Assembly (NCBI GenBank): GCA_018380195.1
Contig: JAGZUC010000014.1
Span: forward strand, 1-64,000
Source: Collinsella sp.
GTDB lineage: Bacteria; Actinomycetota; Coriobacteriia; Coriobacteriales; Coriobacteriaceae
Direction of reading: 5' to 3'
Length of the DNA: 64,000 nt
Positions 53,551 through 61,300 of this stretch are shown one piece after another. A model generated the notes under the pieces. It saw nothing but the letters and a program-made list of their open reading frames with translations, was not told where the DNA came from and did not search any database. The position numbers and the translations under genes are program-made. The stretch's first letter is position 1, and every line of letters begins with the position of its first letter.

Positions 53551-54327
53551 CTAATACGTCTCTATGGGCGGCTGCTTGAGTCGCTGAGACAGTGCTCTAT
53601 TGTTGGGGCAGTACGTGTCGAGCAGGGTGTGAAACCGCCGATTGTGGCTTGGCTCGAGCAAGTGGACAAGCTCGTGGGCGACAACCATGTCGAGGCATTC
53701 GACGGGGTAGGCGGCGAGCTCGCGCGCGATGCGAATGGCGCCGGTTTTGGGTGTGCAGGAGCCCCAGCGCGTCTTCATGCTGCGCACGGAAACGCGGGAA
53801 ACGGCGACACCCATTGCGATTTCGTATGCGTGCACCATATCGCGCAGCGCCGATGTGACCTCGGACGTATAAAGCTGGTCGATGTGGGCTTGGAACTCAT
53901 CGGACGTTAGGCCGTCGAGGGCCGTGCACTGCTTTGCCTGCGCGCGCCCACTTGGCTCATCGGTACCCATAAAACTTGCGAAGGTGGCCTGTTTGGGTCG
54001 CGGTGCGGGTGATGCAAAGTTGTGATCGAGTGCATCCTGTACCGTGATGGGCTTGCCCCAAAGCGCAATGATGGACGAGGGACTGAGCGGCTCTTGCGCT
54101 GTCGCCTGACGTTGCTCACGTTGGGCAAGTCGGCTGATAATCCAGGCGCTGTTGCGCTTCACAAACGCTTCGATGCGCTCGCGGCTGGCGCCGAGCGGTG
54201 CGCTGGCGTGGACCTCGCCGCTCGATGTGACGCGTAGGTTAAAGTTCTTGACGCGCTTTTTGGTAACGACGACGGGGATGAGCGTTCCATCCGGTCGGGA
54301 TGCGGAAATCGTAAATTGCTGCGTCAA
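53551..54327 (-). CDS. YgjP-like zinc metallopeptidase domain protein
   Basis: Member of the YgjP/DUF45 (M48-related) family, about 258 residues. The active-site motif HELVHLLEPSHNRRFH gives two His and a nearby third ligand; the TRWGSCTPKTGAIRI segment is the other family signature. An insertion of low complexity lies in the middle. I place the start at a TTG (54327) with AAGGAT 5 bases upstream; an ATG at 54360 is an alternative without a clear ribosome binding site. Function in the cell is unknown. Confidence 0.8.
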   Translation of the reverse strand: MTQQFTISASRPDGTLIPVVVTKKRVKNFNLRVTSSGEVHASAPLGASRERIEAFVKRNSAWIISRLAQREQRQATAQEPLSPSSIIALWGKPITVQDALDHNFASPAPRPKQATFASFMGTDEPSGRAQAKQCTALDGLTSDEFQAHIDQLYTSEVTSALRDMVHAYEIAMGVAVSRVSVRSMKTRWGSCTPKTGAIRIARELAAYPVECLDMVVAHELVHLLEPSHNRRFHTLLDTYCPNNRALSQRLKQPPIETY

Positions 54328-54401
54328 ATGTGATCCTTCAGATTGGGGACGGGGCGGCATGTCGACCGCTCGGCATGCCGGCCCGCTCAAGGGATGTGAA
54401 A

Positions 54402-55415
54402 TTAATAACGCTCAAAGAAGGCAAGCGCGTTGTCGCTGCAGAGCTTTTGCATCACGGTCTTGCCAAAATGCTTGGAGAGCATGTTCTGGAACTCGGGCAT
54501 CATACTGGCATCGGAGAGGAAAGCGGGCACCGTGGCACCGTCCCAGTCGCCGCCGAGCGCGATGACGTCCTCGCCGCCCAGGTCGAGCCAGTGCTCGATA
54601 TGTGCCGCTAGCTGGTCGAAGGTGACGTCTGCGGCGGTTTTGTCGGTTGCGTCGTTGGAAAGGAACTCGCTGCAGTAGTTGAGGCCGACGATGCCGCCCA
54701 TGTCGCGAATGGTGCGGAACTGGTCGTCGGTGAGGTTGCGCTTGACGCCGCAAACCGCACGGGAGTTGGAGTGGCTGGCGACGAACGGGCGCGTGGCGTG
54801 GGCGACAACCTCGTCAAAGCACTCGTCGTTGAGGTGGGAGACGTCGAGCACCATGCCGGCGTGCTCCATCTGCGTAAGGGCCTCGATGCCGGCGGCGGTG
54901 AGGCCGGCGTGGGTGTCGTGGCCGCTCGCGAGCGGCCCCTGCGCGTTCCAGCTGAGTGATGACATGAGTACGCCCAGGCTCTTGAGCACCTCGATCAGCG
55001 CGGGGTCCTCGGCAAAGAACGTGGCGTTTTCGATGGTGTGGATGCAGGCGACCTTGCCGTCTTTGAGCGCAGGGCGAATGTCTGCCGCGCTGCGTACGTT
55101 GACCATGCGGTCGTGGTTGAGCATTGCCTGGCCGCTCATATGCGCCATGATCTGCGCCTGGAAGCGCGCGGCGTGGGCGGTGGGAATCTCGTCGGGGACA
55201 AACGTGGCGAAGCACTGTGCCCACGGCGTGTTGCCGATCTTTGCGAGCGAGATGGCGCAGGCGTTGCCCTCGATGAGGTCGAAATCTTGCGGATGCGTTT
55301 CGTCGCCGGGGAAATAACCGTCGGTACCGGCGGTAAAGCGCAGGTCGAGATCGAGCGTGGCCCAGCCGATGCGGTCAGCGGTGTCGCAGTGTAGGTCAAA
55401 TACGGGATATGCCAT
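54402..55415 (-). CDS. Membrane dipeptidase, peptidase family M19
   Basis: Zinc dipeptidase (337 residues) of the renal dipeptidase family. Metal-site motifs FDLHCDT, the bridging Glu in CIHTIENA, and His in VASHSNSRAVCG are present; GLNYCSEFL and GGDWDGA complete the barrel. No signal peptide, so it acts in the cytoplasm on dipeptides, perhaps those brought in by the opp system (inference). The start at 55415 has GGAGG 4 bases upstream. Confidence 0.9.
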   Translation of the reverse strand: MAYPVFDLHCDTADRIGWATLDLDLRFTAGTDGYFPGDETHPQDFDLIEGNACAISLAKIGNTPWAQCFATFVPDEIPTAHAARFQAQIMAHMSGQAMLNHDRMVNVRSAADIRPALKDGKVACIHTIENATFFAEDPALIEVLKSLGVLMSSLSWNAQGPLASGHDTHAGLTAAGIEALTQMEHAGMVLDVSHLNDECFDEVVAHATRPFVASHSNSRAVCGVKRNLTDDQFRTIRDMGGIVGLNYCSEFLSNDATDKTAADVTFDQLAAHIEHWLDLGGEDVIALGGDWDGATVPAFLSDASMMPEFQNMLSKHFGKTVMQKLCSDNALAFFERY

Positions 55416-55535
55416 GGTTCCTCCGGTTGCAGCGTTTCTTTGCAAACTGTCTTTGAATTGTATGACTAGGGTATAGTTAGCGCCATATGTTCATGGCGGC
55501 CCGCGTTGTGCGCCGCCCTTATCACGGAGGTTACC

Positions 55536-55964
55536 ATGTCCAACCAGGGCAAGAAGGTCAAGACCCATTATCGTGGCACGCTCGACGACGGCACGCAGTT
55601 CGATAGCTCTTACGATCGCGGCGAGCCGCTGGAGTTCACCTGCGGCGCCGGTCAGATGATCAAGGGCTTCGACGCCGCTGTTGTCGACATGCAGGTGGGC
55701 GAGAAGAAGACCGTGCACATTCCCGCTGCCGATGCCTACGGCGAGCACAATCCCGAGATGGTCCTGACCTTCCCGGCTGAGCAGGTCCCCAATATCGAGC
55801 AGATCGAGAAGGGCATGAAGCTCTTCCTGTCCACGCCGAGCGGCATGCCCGTCCCCGCCGTGGTCATAGACGTGACGCCCGAGGCCGTGACGCTCGACGC
55901 CAACCACGAGCTCGCCGGCAAGGATCTCAACTTTGATATCGAGCTCGTCGAGGTCGAGGACTAG
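55536..55964 (+). CDS. FKBP-type peptidyl-prolyl isomerase, SlyD-like
   Basis: FKBP with an inserted chaperone flap (142 residues), as in SlyD: KVKTHYRGTLDDGTQFDSSYDRGEPLEF, then MIKGFDAAVVDMQVGEKKTVHIP, with the IF domain at about residues 65-120. It lacks the His/Cys-rich metal-binding tail of E. coli SlyD. CGGAGG precedes the ATG. The UreE-like gene follows after 3 bp, which suggests a shared role in protein or metal maturation. Confidence 0.92.
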   Translation: MSNQGKKVKTHYRGTLDDGTQFDSSYDRGEPLEFTCGAGQMIKGFDAAVVDMQVGEKKTVHIPAADAYGEHNPEMVLTFPAEQVPNIEQIEKGMKLFLSTPSGMPVPAVVIDVTPEAVTLDANHELAGKDLNFDIELVEVED

Positions 55965-55967
55965 AGT

Positions 55968-56546
55968 ATGCCTGAACGCTTGGTTTTGACGACATGCTTG
56001 GGAAATCTCAACGATCCGTCCTATGAACTCCTGCTTCGCCGGGAGCTGGGCGGTGTCTTTGAAGTTGACGAGCTGTTGCTCGATTGGGACCAGGCTGATG
56101 CATGCGCGTTTGTGGGCGTGACGGAGCTGGGGCGCACGATCGATGTTCGGTTGGATACTGCCGACGGCGGTCGTCTTGCCGATGGCGACGTGCTCGCCAT
56201 TGACCGTTCGGGTATGGTGCCCGTGGCGGTTGTCGTGCGCCTGCGCAGCGCCGAGGTTTATTTGGTCGAAGTCGACCGCATGGATCCGATTGCGCTCGCG
56301 CATGCGTGCTGGGAGATCGGCAACATGCATGCGCCGCTCTTCCGGGGTGACTCGGATGAGCATACCGTGCGCATGTATACGCCGGTGCAGCCGGTTTTGG
56401 GCCGTATGCTTCGCGGTGTCGAGGGAGCTCGAATCTCGATTGTTTCGTACGAGCTCGATGCGGGTCGACGCTTTGCGTCGAGCGCGGCCGATGTTGTCGT
56501 GAGCATGGCTCCGGACTTTACCATCGTTAAAAAGACGCGCGACTAA
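55968..56546 (+). CDS. UreE-like metallochaperone
   Basis: The 192-residue protein resembles the urease accessory protein UreE: an N-terminal beta domain (LVLTTCLGNL to DRSGMVPVAVVVRL) and a C-terminal domain with DPIALAHACWEIGNMHAPLF, matching the UreE signature LARAAYHLGNRHVPL, including the His that binds nickel at the dimer interface. No urease genes are in the window and no His-rich tail is present. It is coupled to the SlyD-like FKBP gene. Nickel delivery to another enzyme, such as a hydrogenase, is possible but unproven. Confidence 0.7.
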   Translation: MPERLVLTTCLGNLNDPSYELLLRRELGGVFEVDELLLDWDQADACAFVGVTELGRTIDVRLDTADGGRLADGDVLAIDRSGMVPVAVVVRLRSAEVYLVEVDRMDPIALAHACWEIGNMHAPLFRGDSDEHTVRMYTPVQPVLGRMLRGVEGARISIVSYELDAGRRFASSAADVVVSMAPDFTIVKKTRD

Positions 56547-56629
56547 GCGCGCGTATGCGCAAGACGGGCTTTGAGGGGTGACCGATCAAGGTCCGTCTTG
56601 CTGTTGATAGGAGGCTTTGGGGGAAGCAT

Positions 56630-57427
56630 ATGGGTCTTGAGGGAATCAAGCTGATTGCATGCGATTTGGACGGCACGTTGCTGCATCCGGGGGAGCGCGA
56701 GCCGCGTTCCGAGGCCTTTGAGCTTATCGATGAGCTGCATCGTCGCGGTATCGTGTTTATGCCGGCGAGCGGTCGCCAATATGCGAGCCTGCGCTACCTG
56801 TTTGCCCCGGTGGCCGATGAGCTTGGCTACGTGTGCGAGAACGGCGCCCTGGTCATGAGCGAGGGACGTGCCGTGGTCAAGCGCGCCATGGAGCGCGATC
56901 TGGCCATGGATATCGCGAATGCCGTGGTTGCGTATCCTCATGCCGACGTAACCTTGTCGTGCGAGGGACACCTCTACACCATGAGCGGCAACGACGCGTT
57001 TGTCGACCACCTGCGTTATGAGGTCCATTGCGACGTAGCGGTGGTTGACCGTCCCGAAGACATTGACGAGGACGTCATTAAGATCGCGTTCCAGACGTCC
57101 GAGGCCGAGCAGCCGGCGGCGCTGGAGCATTTTGAGCGCCACTTTAGCGATCGAGTCGATGTCATGACATCGGGAACCGAATGGACGGACTTTATCGGTT
57201 TTGGTTCGGGCAAGGGTTCCGCACTTGCCGACTACGGTCGCGCCCTGGGGATTTCGCCCGATGAGATGATGGCGTTTGGCGACAACGAGAACGATCGCGA
57301 CATGCTTAACGTCGTGGGCCATCCCTATCTGATGGAGAACTGCAACCCCACAATGCGCGGCATCAACGACCGCGTCCGTTACGTGCGCACGGTCGAAGAA
57401 GAACTGCGCCGTCTGCTCGCCGTGTAG
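56630..57427 (+). CDS. Cof-type HAD-IIB phosphatase
   Basis: HAD hydrolase of 265 residues. Motif I is ACDLDGTLL, motif II PASGR, motif III the Lys in GSGKGSAL, motif IV FGDNENDRDML, with a type IIB cap in the middle. Family members dephosphorylate sugar phosphates, FMN or pyridoxal phosphate; the substrate cannot be inferred. The frame begins at an ATG preceded by GGGGGAAGC. Convergent with the Fur-family gene. Confidence 0.88.
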   Translation: MGLEGIKLIACDLDGTLLHPGEREPRSEAFELIDELHRRGIVFMPASGRQYASLRYLFAPVADELGYVCENGALVMSEGRAVVKRAMERDLAMDIANAVVAYPHADVTLSCEGHLYTMSGNDAFVDHLRYEVHCDVAVVDRPEDIDEDVIKIAFQTSEAEQPAALEHFERHFSDRVDVMTSGTEWTDFIGFGSGKGSALADYGRALGISPDEMMAFGDNENDRDMLNVVGHPYLMENCNPTMRGINDRVRYVRTVEEELRRLLAV

Positions 57428-57433
57428 GTTTTC

Positions 57434-57497
57434 GGGACATCCTAGAAATCTACTTTTTGCTGCAGCGTGCGGAAAGGTGGATTTTAAAGCATGTCCC
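57434..57497. terminator. Hairpin between convergent HAD and Fur genes
   Basis: GGGACAT (57434) pairs with ATGTCCC (57491), with AAATC / GATTT inside; T-rich on one side and A-rich on the other. A bidirectional terminator is possible. Confidence 0.45.
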
Positions 57498-57503
57498 AAA
57501 CAT

Positions 57504-57884
57504 CTACCAGCAGTCGGGGCAGAGACCCTCGAAGATGGTGTAGTGCGACGTGACGTGCCAGCCGATTTGCTCGGATGCCTTGGCGTCGAGCTGGGCATCG
57601 AAGGGGAGTGGTACGTCGATGACGCGGCTGCACGAGGTGCAGATGATATGCGCATGCGGCTCGATCGTGCGATCGAAGCGGCTGCCGCCCGGCGTCTTGA
57701 TGGAGAGAATCTCGCCGGCGTCGGCCAAGAGATTGAGGTTGCGGTAGACCGTGCCGCGGCTGATTTTGTCATCCTGCGCGCGCACGACGTTGTAGATTTC
57801 GTCGGCGGTGGGATGGTTATAGCTTTGGCGCACGGCGTCAAGAACCAGCTTTCGCTGCCTGGTATTCCTTCTTTGCACCGCCAT
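57504..57884 (-). CDS. Fur-family metalloregulator, PerR-like
   Basis: Winged-helix regulator of 126 residues: DNA-binding NTRQRKLVLDAVRQ and ISRGTVYRNLNLLADAGEI, regulatory-metal HAHIICTSC, and structural zinc CxxC pairs CTSC and CPDC. The short C-terminus ends at CPDCW, giving a compact form near PerR in size. Which metal or oxidant it senses is not decidable here. AGAGGCGAGG precedes the ATG. The acylphosphatase gene upstream runs in the same direction. Confidence 0.87.
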   Translation of the reverse strand: MAVQRRNTRQRKLVLDAVRQSYNHPTADEIYNVVRAQDDKISRGTVYRNLNLLADAGEILSIKTPGGSRFDRTIEPHAHIICTSCSRVIDVPLPFDAQLDAKASEQIGWHVTSHYTIFEGLCPDCW

Positions 57885-57945
57885 GCGCCTCGCCTCTTTT
57901 CTATCAACGGTCGTAGGTAAATGATACCGTATTTAGCACACAATA

Positions 57946-58356
57946 CTAATAACGAGGCGTGAAACCGTCTTCATTGGCAAGTGGGGCTCGGGCCTGGGCG
58001 TCTACGAGGCGAAAACGCGTTCCCATACGCTCGTAGGAGGCATGAAGCGCCTCGAGATGAGATAGGATATTTGCCGGAGCCCCCTGTATCTCCATCTCGA
58101 CTGAGCCGTCTTCCATGTTACGCACCCAGCCGGTGAGCGCGCGTGCCTGCGCGAGGTTGGTGTTGGTAAAGCGAAAGCCAACGCCCTGGACTTGCCCCGC
58201 CCAGTGCAGGAAATAGCGCAGGGGAGTGTCTTGAGTGGCCTCGTCGCTTGCGAGCACAGTAAGCCTGCGGCGCAGCTCGAGCTCGACGTTTGATGGTTTT
58301 TGAGGCTCTCGACTGCCGCCGGTGACGCTGGAGAAGAACGTATCGAAGAGGCCCAT
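57946..58356 (-). CDS. Acylphosphatase-domain protein
   Basis: Small hydrolase (136 residues). The C-terminal 90 residues are an acylphosphatase fold with GQVQGVGFRF (catalytic Arg) and GWVRNMEDGSVEMEIQG (catalytic Asn). The N-terminal 45 residues are an extension of unknown role. The ATG at 58356 lies 2 bp after the oxidoreductase stop, so the two genes are coupled. Confidence 0.85.
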   Translation of the reverse strand: MGLFDTFFSSVTGGSREPQKPSNVELELRRRLTVLASDEATQDTPLRYFLHWAGQVQGVGFRFTNTNLAQARALTGWVRNMEDGSVEMEIQGAPANILSHLEALHASYERMGTRFRLVDAQARAPLANEDGFTPRY

Positions 58357-58358
58357 CG

Positions 58359-59465
58359 CTATGCCTGCTTGCCTGCGTCGGCCGGGAAGGTAATGCCGGC
58401 CTGCTGGCGCACGGCATCCATGATACGCAGTGAGACGAGTGTGACATCGCGGTAGTGGCCAAGCTCGTGGCGTCCTGCCGGGGTCTCCCAAATCTCTTCC
58501 TTAACGTTATCGATGCCGCCGATGGCGGTGATAAAGTCTGTGAGTTCGTATTCCATAGTGTTGCTCGATTTGGGCAGGTCGAGCACGCGGCCGTTGTCGC
58601 CCTGTTCGCGCGGTGCCTCGGTCGCCGAGCCGCGTACGACATCGCCGCGATAGTCGATGCGGACGTTGCGGGGCGTGGACAGATGGTCGATCTGGATAGT
58701 GCCACGCTCGCCTTCGATCTGCGAGGGCAACAGGTCATTCGTAATTTTGGAGTGCGCGAGCTCGACGGAGATCCGGCCACCGCCGTAGCTGGCGAGGATG
58801 GAACCGCAGCCGTCGATGGGGCCGTGCGTGAGCTGTCGCGTGGTGGGGTCGAGCAGAGTAGTCATGCTCGTAAGGCCGGAGGGCATGCCGAAAATCTCGA
58901 CCATGGGCTCGACGGCGTAGACGCCAATGTCCATGAGGGAACCCGATGCCATATTGCAGTCGAAGATATTGGTGGCGCGTCCCGCGAGAATCTCGTTGTA
59001 GCGCGAGGAATACTTGCCAAAGCGCAATGAGGCGCGGCGGATGGGGGCGATCTCGCCCAGGGCGTCCTCGATGGCGTGGAAGGCGGGATCGTGGAGGGGA
59101 CGCATGGCCTCGAGGGCCACGACACCTGCTGCCTCGGCGGCGCGGAAGACTTCCAGCGCCTGCGCTTCGGTGGCGCAGAAGGGTTTCTCGACGATGACGT
59201 GCTTGCCACCGGCGATGCAGGCAAGGGCCTGCCCGTAGTGAAGTGCGTTAGGGCTGCCGATATAGACGGCGTCGACGTCGGCGGCTGCCGCAAGCTCATC
59301 GAGTGACGTAAAGTTTCGCTCGCCACCGCGCTCGGCGGTAAAGGCGGTACCGCGATTGGCGTCGCGTGAAAGCGTGCCCACAAACGCGGCTTGGTCGTTG
59401 GCGTTGACGACTTGGATAAAGTCGTCGGTGATCATGGATGTGCCGATGGTCGCGATGCGCAGCAT
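58359..59465 (-). CDS. Gfo/Idh/MocA-family oxidoreductase
   Basis: NAD(P)-dependent sugar-type dehydrogenase of 368 residues. The Rossmann start is RIATIGTSMITDDFIQ with the family motif HVIVEKPFC containing the catalytic Lys, and the second domain has GSLMDIGVYAVEPM. The usual GxGxxG is degenerate (GTSMIT), as in a subset of the family. The substrate is unknown. GGGGG precedes the ATG at 59465; an upstream extension of the frame is non-coding in character. Confidence 0.87.
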   Translation of the reverse strand: MLRIATIGTSMITDDFIQVVNANDQAAFVGTLSRDANRGTAFTAERGGERNFTSLDELAAAADVDAVYIGSPNALHYGQALACIAGGKHVIVEKPFCATEAQALEVFRAAEAAGVVALEAMRPLHDPAFHAIEDALGEIAPIRRASLRFGKYSSRYNEILAGRATNIFDCNMASGSLMDIGVYAVEPMVEIFGMPSGLTSMTTLLDPTTRQLTHGPIDGCGSILASYGGGRISVELAHSKITNDLLPSQIEGERGTIQIDHLSTPRNVRIDYRGDVVRGSATEAPREQGDNGRVLDLPKSSNTMEYELTDFITAIGGIDNVKEEIWETPAGRHELGHYRDVTLVSLRIMDAVRQQAGITFPADAGKQA

Positions 59466-59538
59466 ACGTCCCCCTTGCGTTGTTTGGTCTACAGGATGAG
59501 TGTAGCGCGTGGGGATATAAAGCTGCGCGAAAACGCTA

Positions 59539-60024
59539 TTACAGGTCGCTCTCGTTAAAGCCGGTGTCGATATCGAGGTTGCTGCCGTCGGCCGCCGTGG
59601 TTGCGAGCTCATCGCAGCGCTCGTTGAGCTCGTGGCCGGCGTGACCCTTAACCCAGATGAACTCAACCTTGTGCTTACTTTTGGCGGTGAGTAGGCGCTC
59701 CCACAGGTCGCGGTTCTTGACGGGCTGCTTGTTGGCGGTTTTCCATCCGCGCTTTTTCCAGCCGTCGATCCAGTGCTTGTTGAAGGCGTTGACGACGTAC
59801 TGCGAATCGGAATGGACTTCGACCTCGCAGGGGCGGTTGAGCGCCTCGAGCGCCACGATGACCGCCATGAGTTCCATACGGTTGTTGGTGGTCTTGGCGT
59901 AGCCGCGTGAAAGCTCGGAGGTGAAGGTCTTGCCGGCGGGGTTGGTGTATTTGAGTACGGCGCCGTAGCCGCCGCGTCCCGGATTTGATCGGGCCGAGCC
60001 GTCGGTGTAGATGATGACCTTCAC
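59539..60024 (-). CDS. rnhA: Ribonuclease HI
   Basis: Degrades RNA in RNA-DNA hybrids. All catalytic acids are present: [40 protein letters not shown] and [10 protein letters not shown]. It has 161 residues, near E. coli RnhA. The start is GTG at 60024 with AAAGG 7 bases upstream; the overlapping ATG at 60026 is out of frame. Confidence 0.93.
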   Translation of the reverse strand: MKVIIYTDGSARSNPGRGGYGAVLKYTNPAGKTFTSELSRGYAKTTNNRMELMAVIVALEALNRPCEVEVHSDSQYVVNAFNKHWIDGWKKRGWKTANKQPVKNRDLWERLLTAKSKHKVEFIWVKGHAGHELNERCDELATTAADGSNLDIDTGFNESDL

Positions 60025-60123
60025 ATGGTTCCTTTCGTTGGGTACGTTTCGTGTGAGTGACCATTGTAGCGCCATGCCCGCCGGGGGCTAGCAATCTACG
60101 ATTTCTACCCCGTCTTCCGACAG

Positions 60124-61026
60124 TTAGTTGGCATGGATGATGCGGTTGAGCTCGTCGAGGTATTGCTGCAAGAGGGGAGAGGGCTTGCGCCCGTCGTGCA
60201 TGATATAGCCTACGTGCATCGTTGGGGCGTCTGCTAACGGGATCGATGCCATACCCCATTGCATTTCATTGGAGAGGACACCGGTCGACAGGGTGTAGCC
60301 GTTCGACGTGATAAGTAAGTTGGTAAGTGTTCCGCGGTCCGAGATTCGTATGTTGCGGTCGCAAGGGATATAGCTAAAAGGTTCCTCGGCGTAATAGAAG
60401 GAGTTCGAGGTGCCTTGCTCAAAGCTGTAGCGCGTATATGGTGTGAGGTCGGCAAGGGACAGCTGCGGGCGGCGGGCAAGCGGGTGGCGCTCGCTAACGA
60501 AGACGTGGACCGTCGCGTCGAATAGGGGATGGAAGCTCGCGCGCGCATCGGCAAAAGCCTTCTGCAGAACGCGGACGTTAAAGTCATCCAGATACAGAAT
60601 GCCGATATCGCTGCGAAACGCACGGACGTCATCGATGATCTGCGATGTGGTGGTCTCGCGCATGATGAACTCGAACTTGCTGTCGCGGCAGCGCTCGACC
60701 ACGTTGACAAAGGCCTCGACCGAAAAGGCGTAGTGCTGGGCGGAGATGGCGAGACGGGCTTGCGGGGTGCCGCCGTCCTCGTAGCGCGCCTCGAGCATGT
60801 CGGCCTGCTCTACGACCTGGCGCGCATAGCCCAAAAGCTCGGTGCCGTCGTTGGTGAGCGTGACGCCGCGGCTGGAGCGCGTAAAGATCTCCAGGTGGAG
60901 CTCCTGTTCCAGGCTTTTGACGGCGTTTGAGATGTTGGACTGAGCGGTATAGAGGCGCTGGGCTGCGGCATTGATTGAGCCGGACTCTGCTACGGCGATC
61001 AGGAAACGAAGCTGCTGGAGGGTCAT
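60124..61026 (-). CDS. LysR-family transcriptional regulator
   Basis: Regulator of 300 residues with an N-terminal winged helix (LQQLRFLIAVAESGSINAAAQRL, split as QQLRFLIAVAESGSIN and AAAQRLYTAQSNISNAVK) and a C-terminal effector domain. It is divergent from metY, so control of sulfur amino acid metabolism (CysB/CysL/CmbR style) is likely. I place the start at 61026 because AAAGG lies 10 bases upstream; the ATG at 61035 overlaps that site. A perfect dyad in the shared gap is a candidate operator. Confidence 0.87.
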   Translation of the reverse strand: MTLQQLRFLIAVAESGSINAAAQRLYTAQSNISNAVKSLEQELHLEIFTRSSRGVTLTNDGTELLGYARQVVEQADMLEARYEDGGTPQARLAISAQHYAFSVEAFVNVVERCRDSKFEFIMRETTTSQIIDDVRAFRSDIGILYLDDFNVRVLQKAFADARASFHPLFDATVHVFVSERHPLARRPQLSLADLTPYTRYSFEQGTSNSFYYAEEPFSYIPCDRNIRISDRGTLTNLLITSNGYTLSTGVLSNEMQWGMASIPLADAPTMHVGYIMHDGRKPSPLLQQYLDELNRIIHAN

Positions 61027-61045
61027 CGGCGCCATCCTTTCGAGT

Positions 61046-61066
61046 GTTATCTATAAAACCGATAAC
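61046..61066. promoter_or_regulatory. LysR-type operator between the regulator and metY
   Basis: GTTATC-N9-GATAAC is a perfect dyad containing the T-N11-A pattern typical of LysR sites. It lies 20 bases upstream of the LysR start codon, fitting autoregulation, and far enough from metY to also activate it. Confidence 0.55.
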
Positions 61067-61184
61067 AGGTTAGCGCTTTTAAGTGATTGACCAAGCGAAA
61101 CAATGCCCGTACTATTCAAAACACACAAAGGCGGTAGGTAATTAAGCCGACCACGGAACCGGGATGTCAAAGGGAGGACCGCAT

Positions 61185-61238
61185 ATGAACTGCTTGCCAA
61201 GACGAATGCCGGGCTCCTGTTTGCGCCCGTTGGCGTGA
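61185..61238 (+). CDS. Leader peptide upstream of metY, Cys-containing
   Basis: A 17-codon ORF, MNCLPRRMPGSCLRPLA, preceded by AAAGGGAGG at a spacing of 7 bases, one of the best ribosome binding sites in this part of the window. It has Cys at positions 3 and 12 and an internal Met. Its 3' half lies in a hairpin (CTCCTG, CGCC / GGCG, CAGGAG) ending just after the stop. It could couple ribosome stalling at Cys codons to metY expression. It is short enough that chance cannot be excluded. Confidence 0.5.
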   Translation: MNCLPRRMPGSCLRPLA

Positions 61239-61300
61239 TCAGGAGACAGCGACTTACTCTTCTCTTATTTATTTACTTTCGTTCGATCAAGGAGATCATC

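Noticed and set aside
61067..61300. SAM riboswitch upstream of metY
   Set aside because: The conserved SAM-I core is absent; AACCGGGATG and AGGAGACAGCG are superficial matches only.
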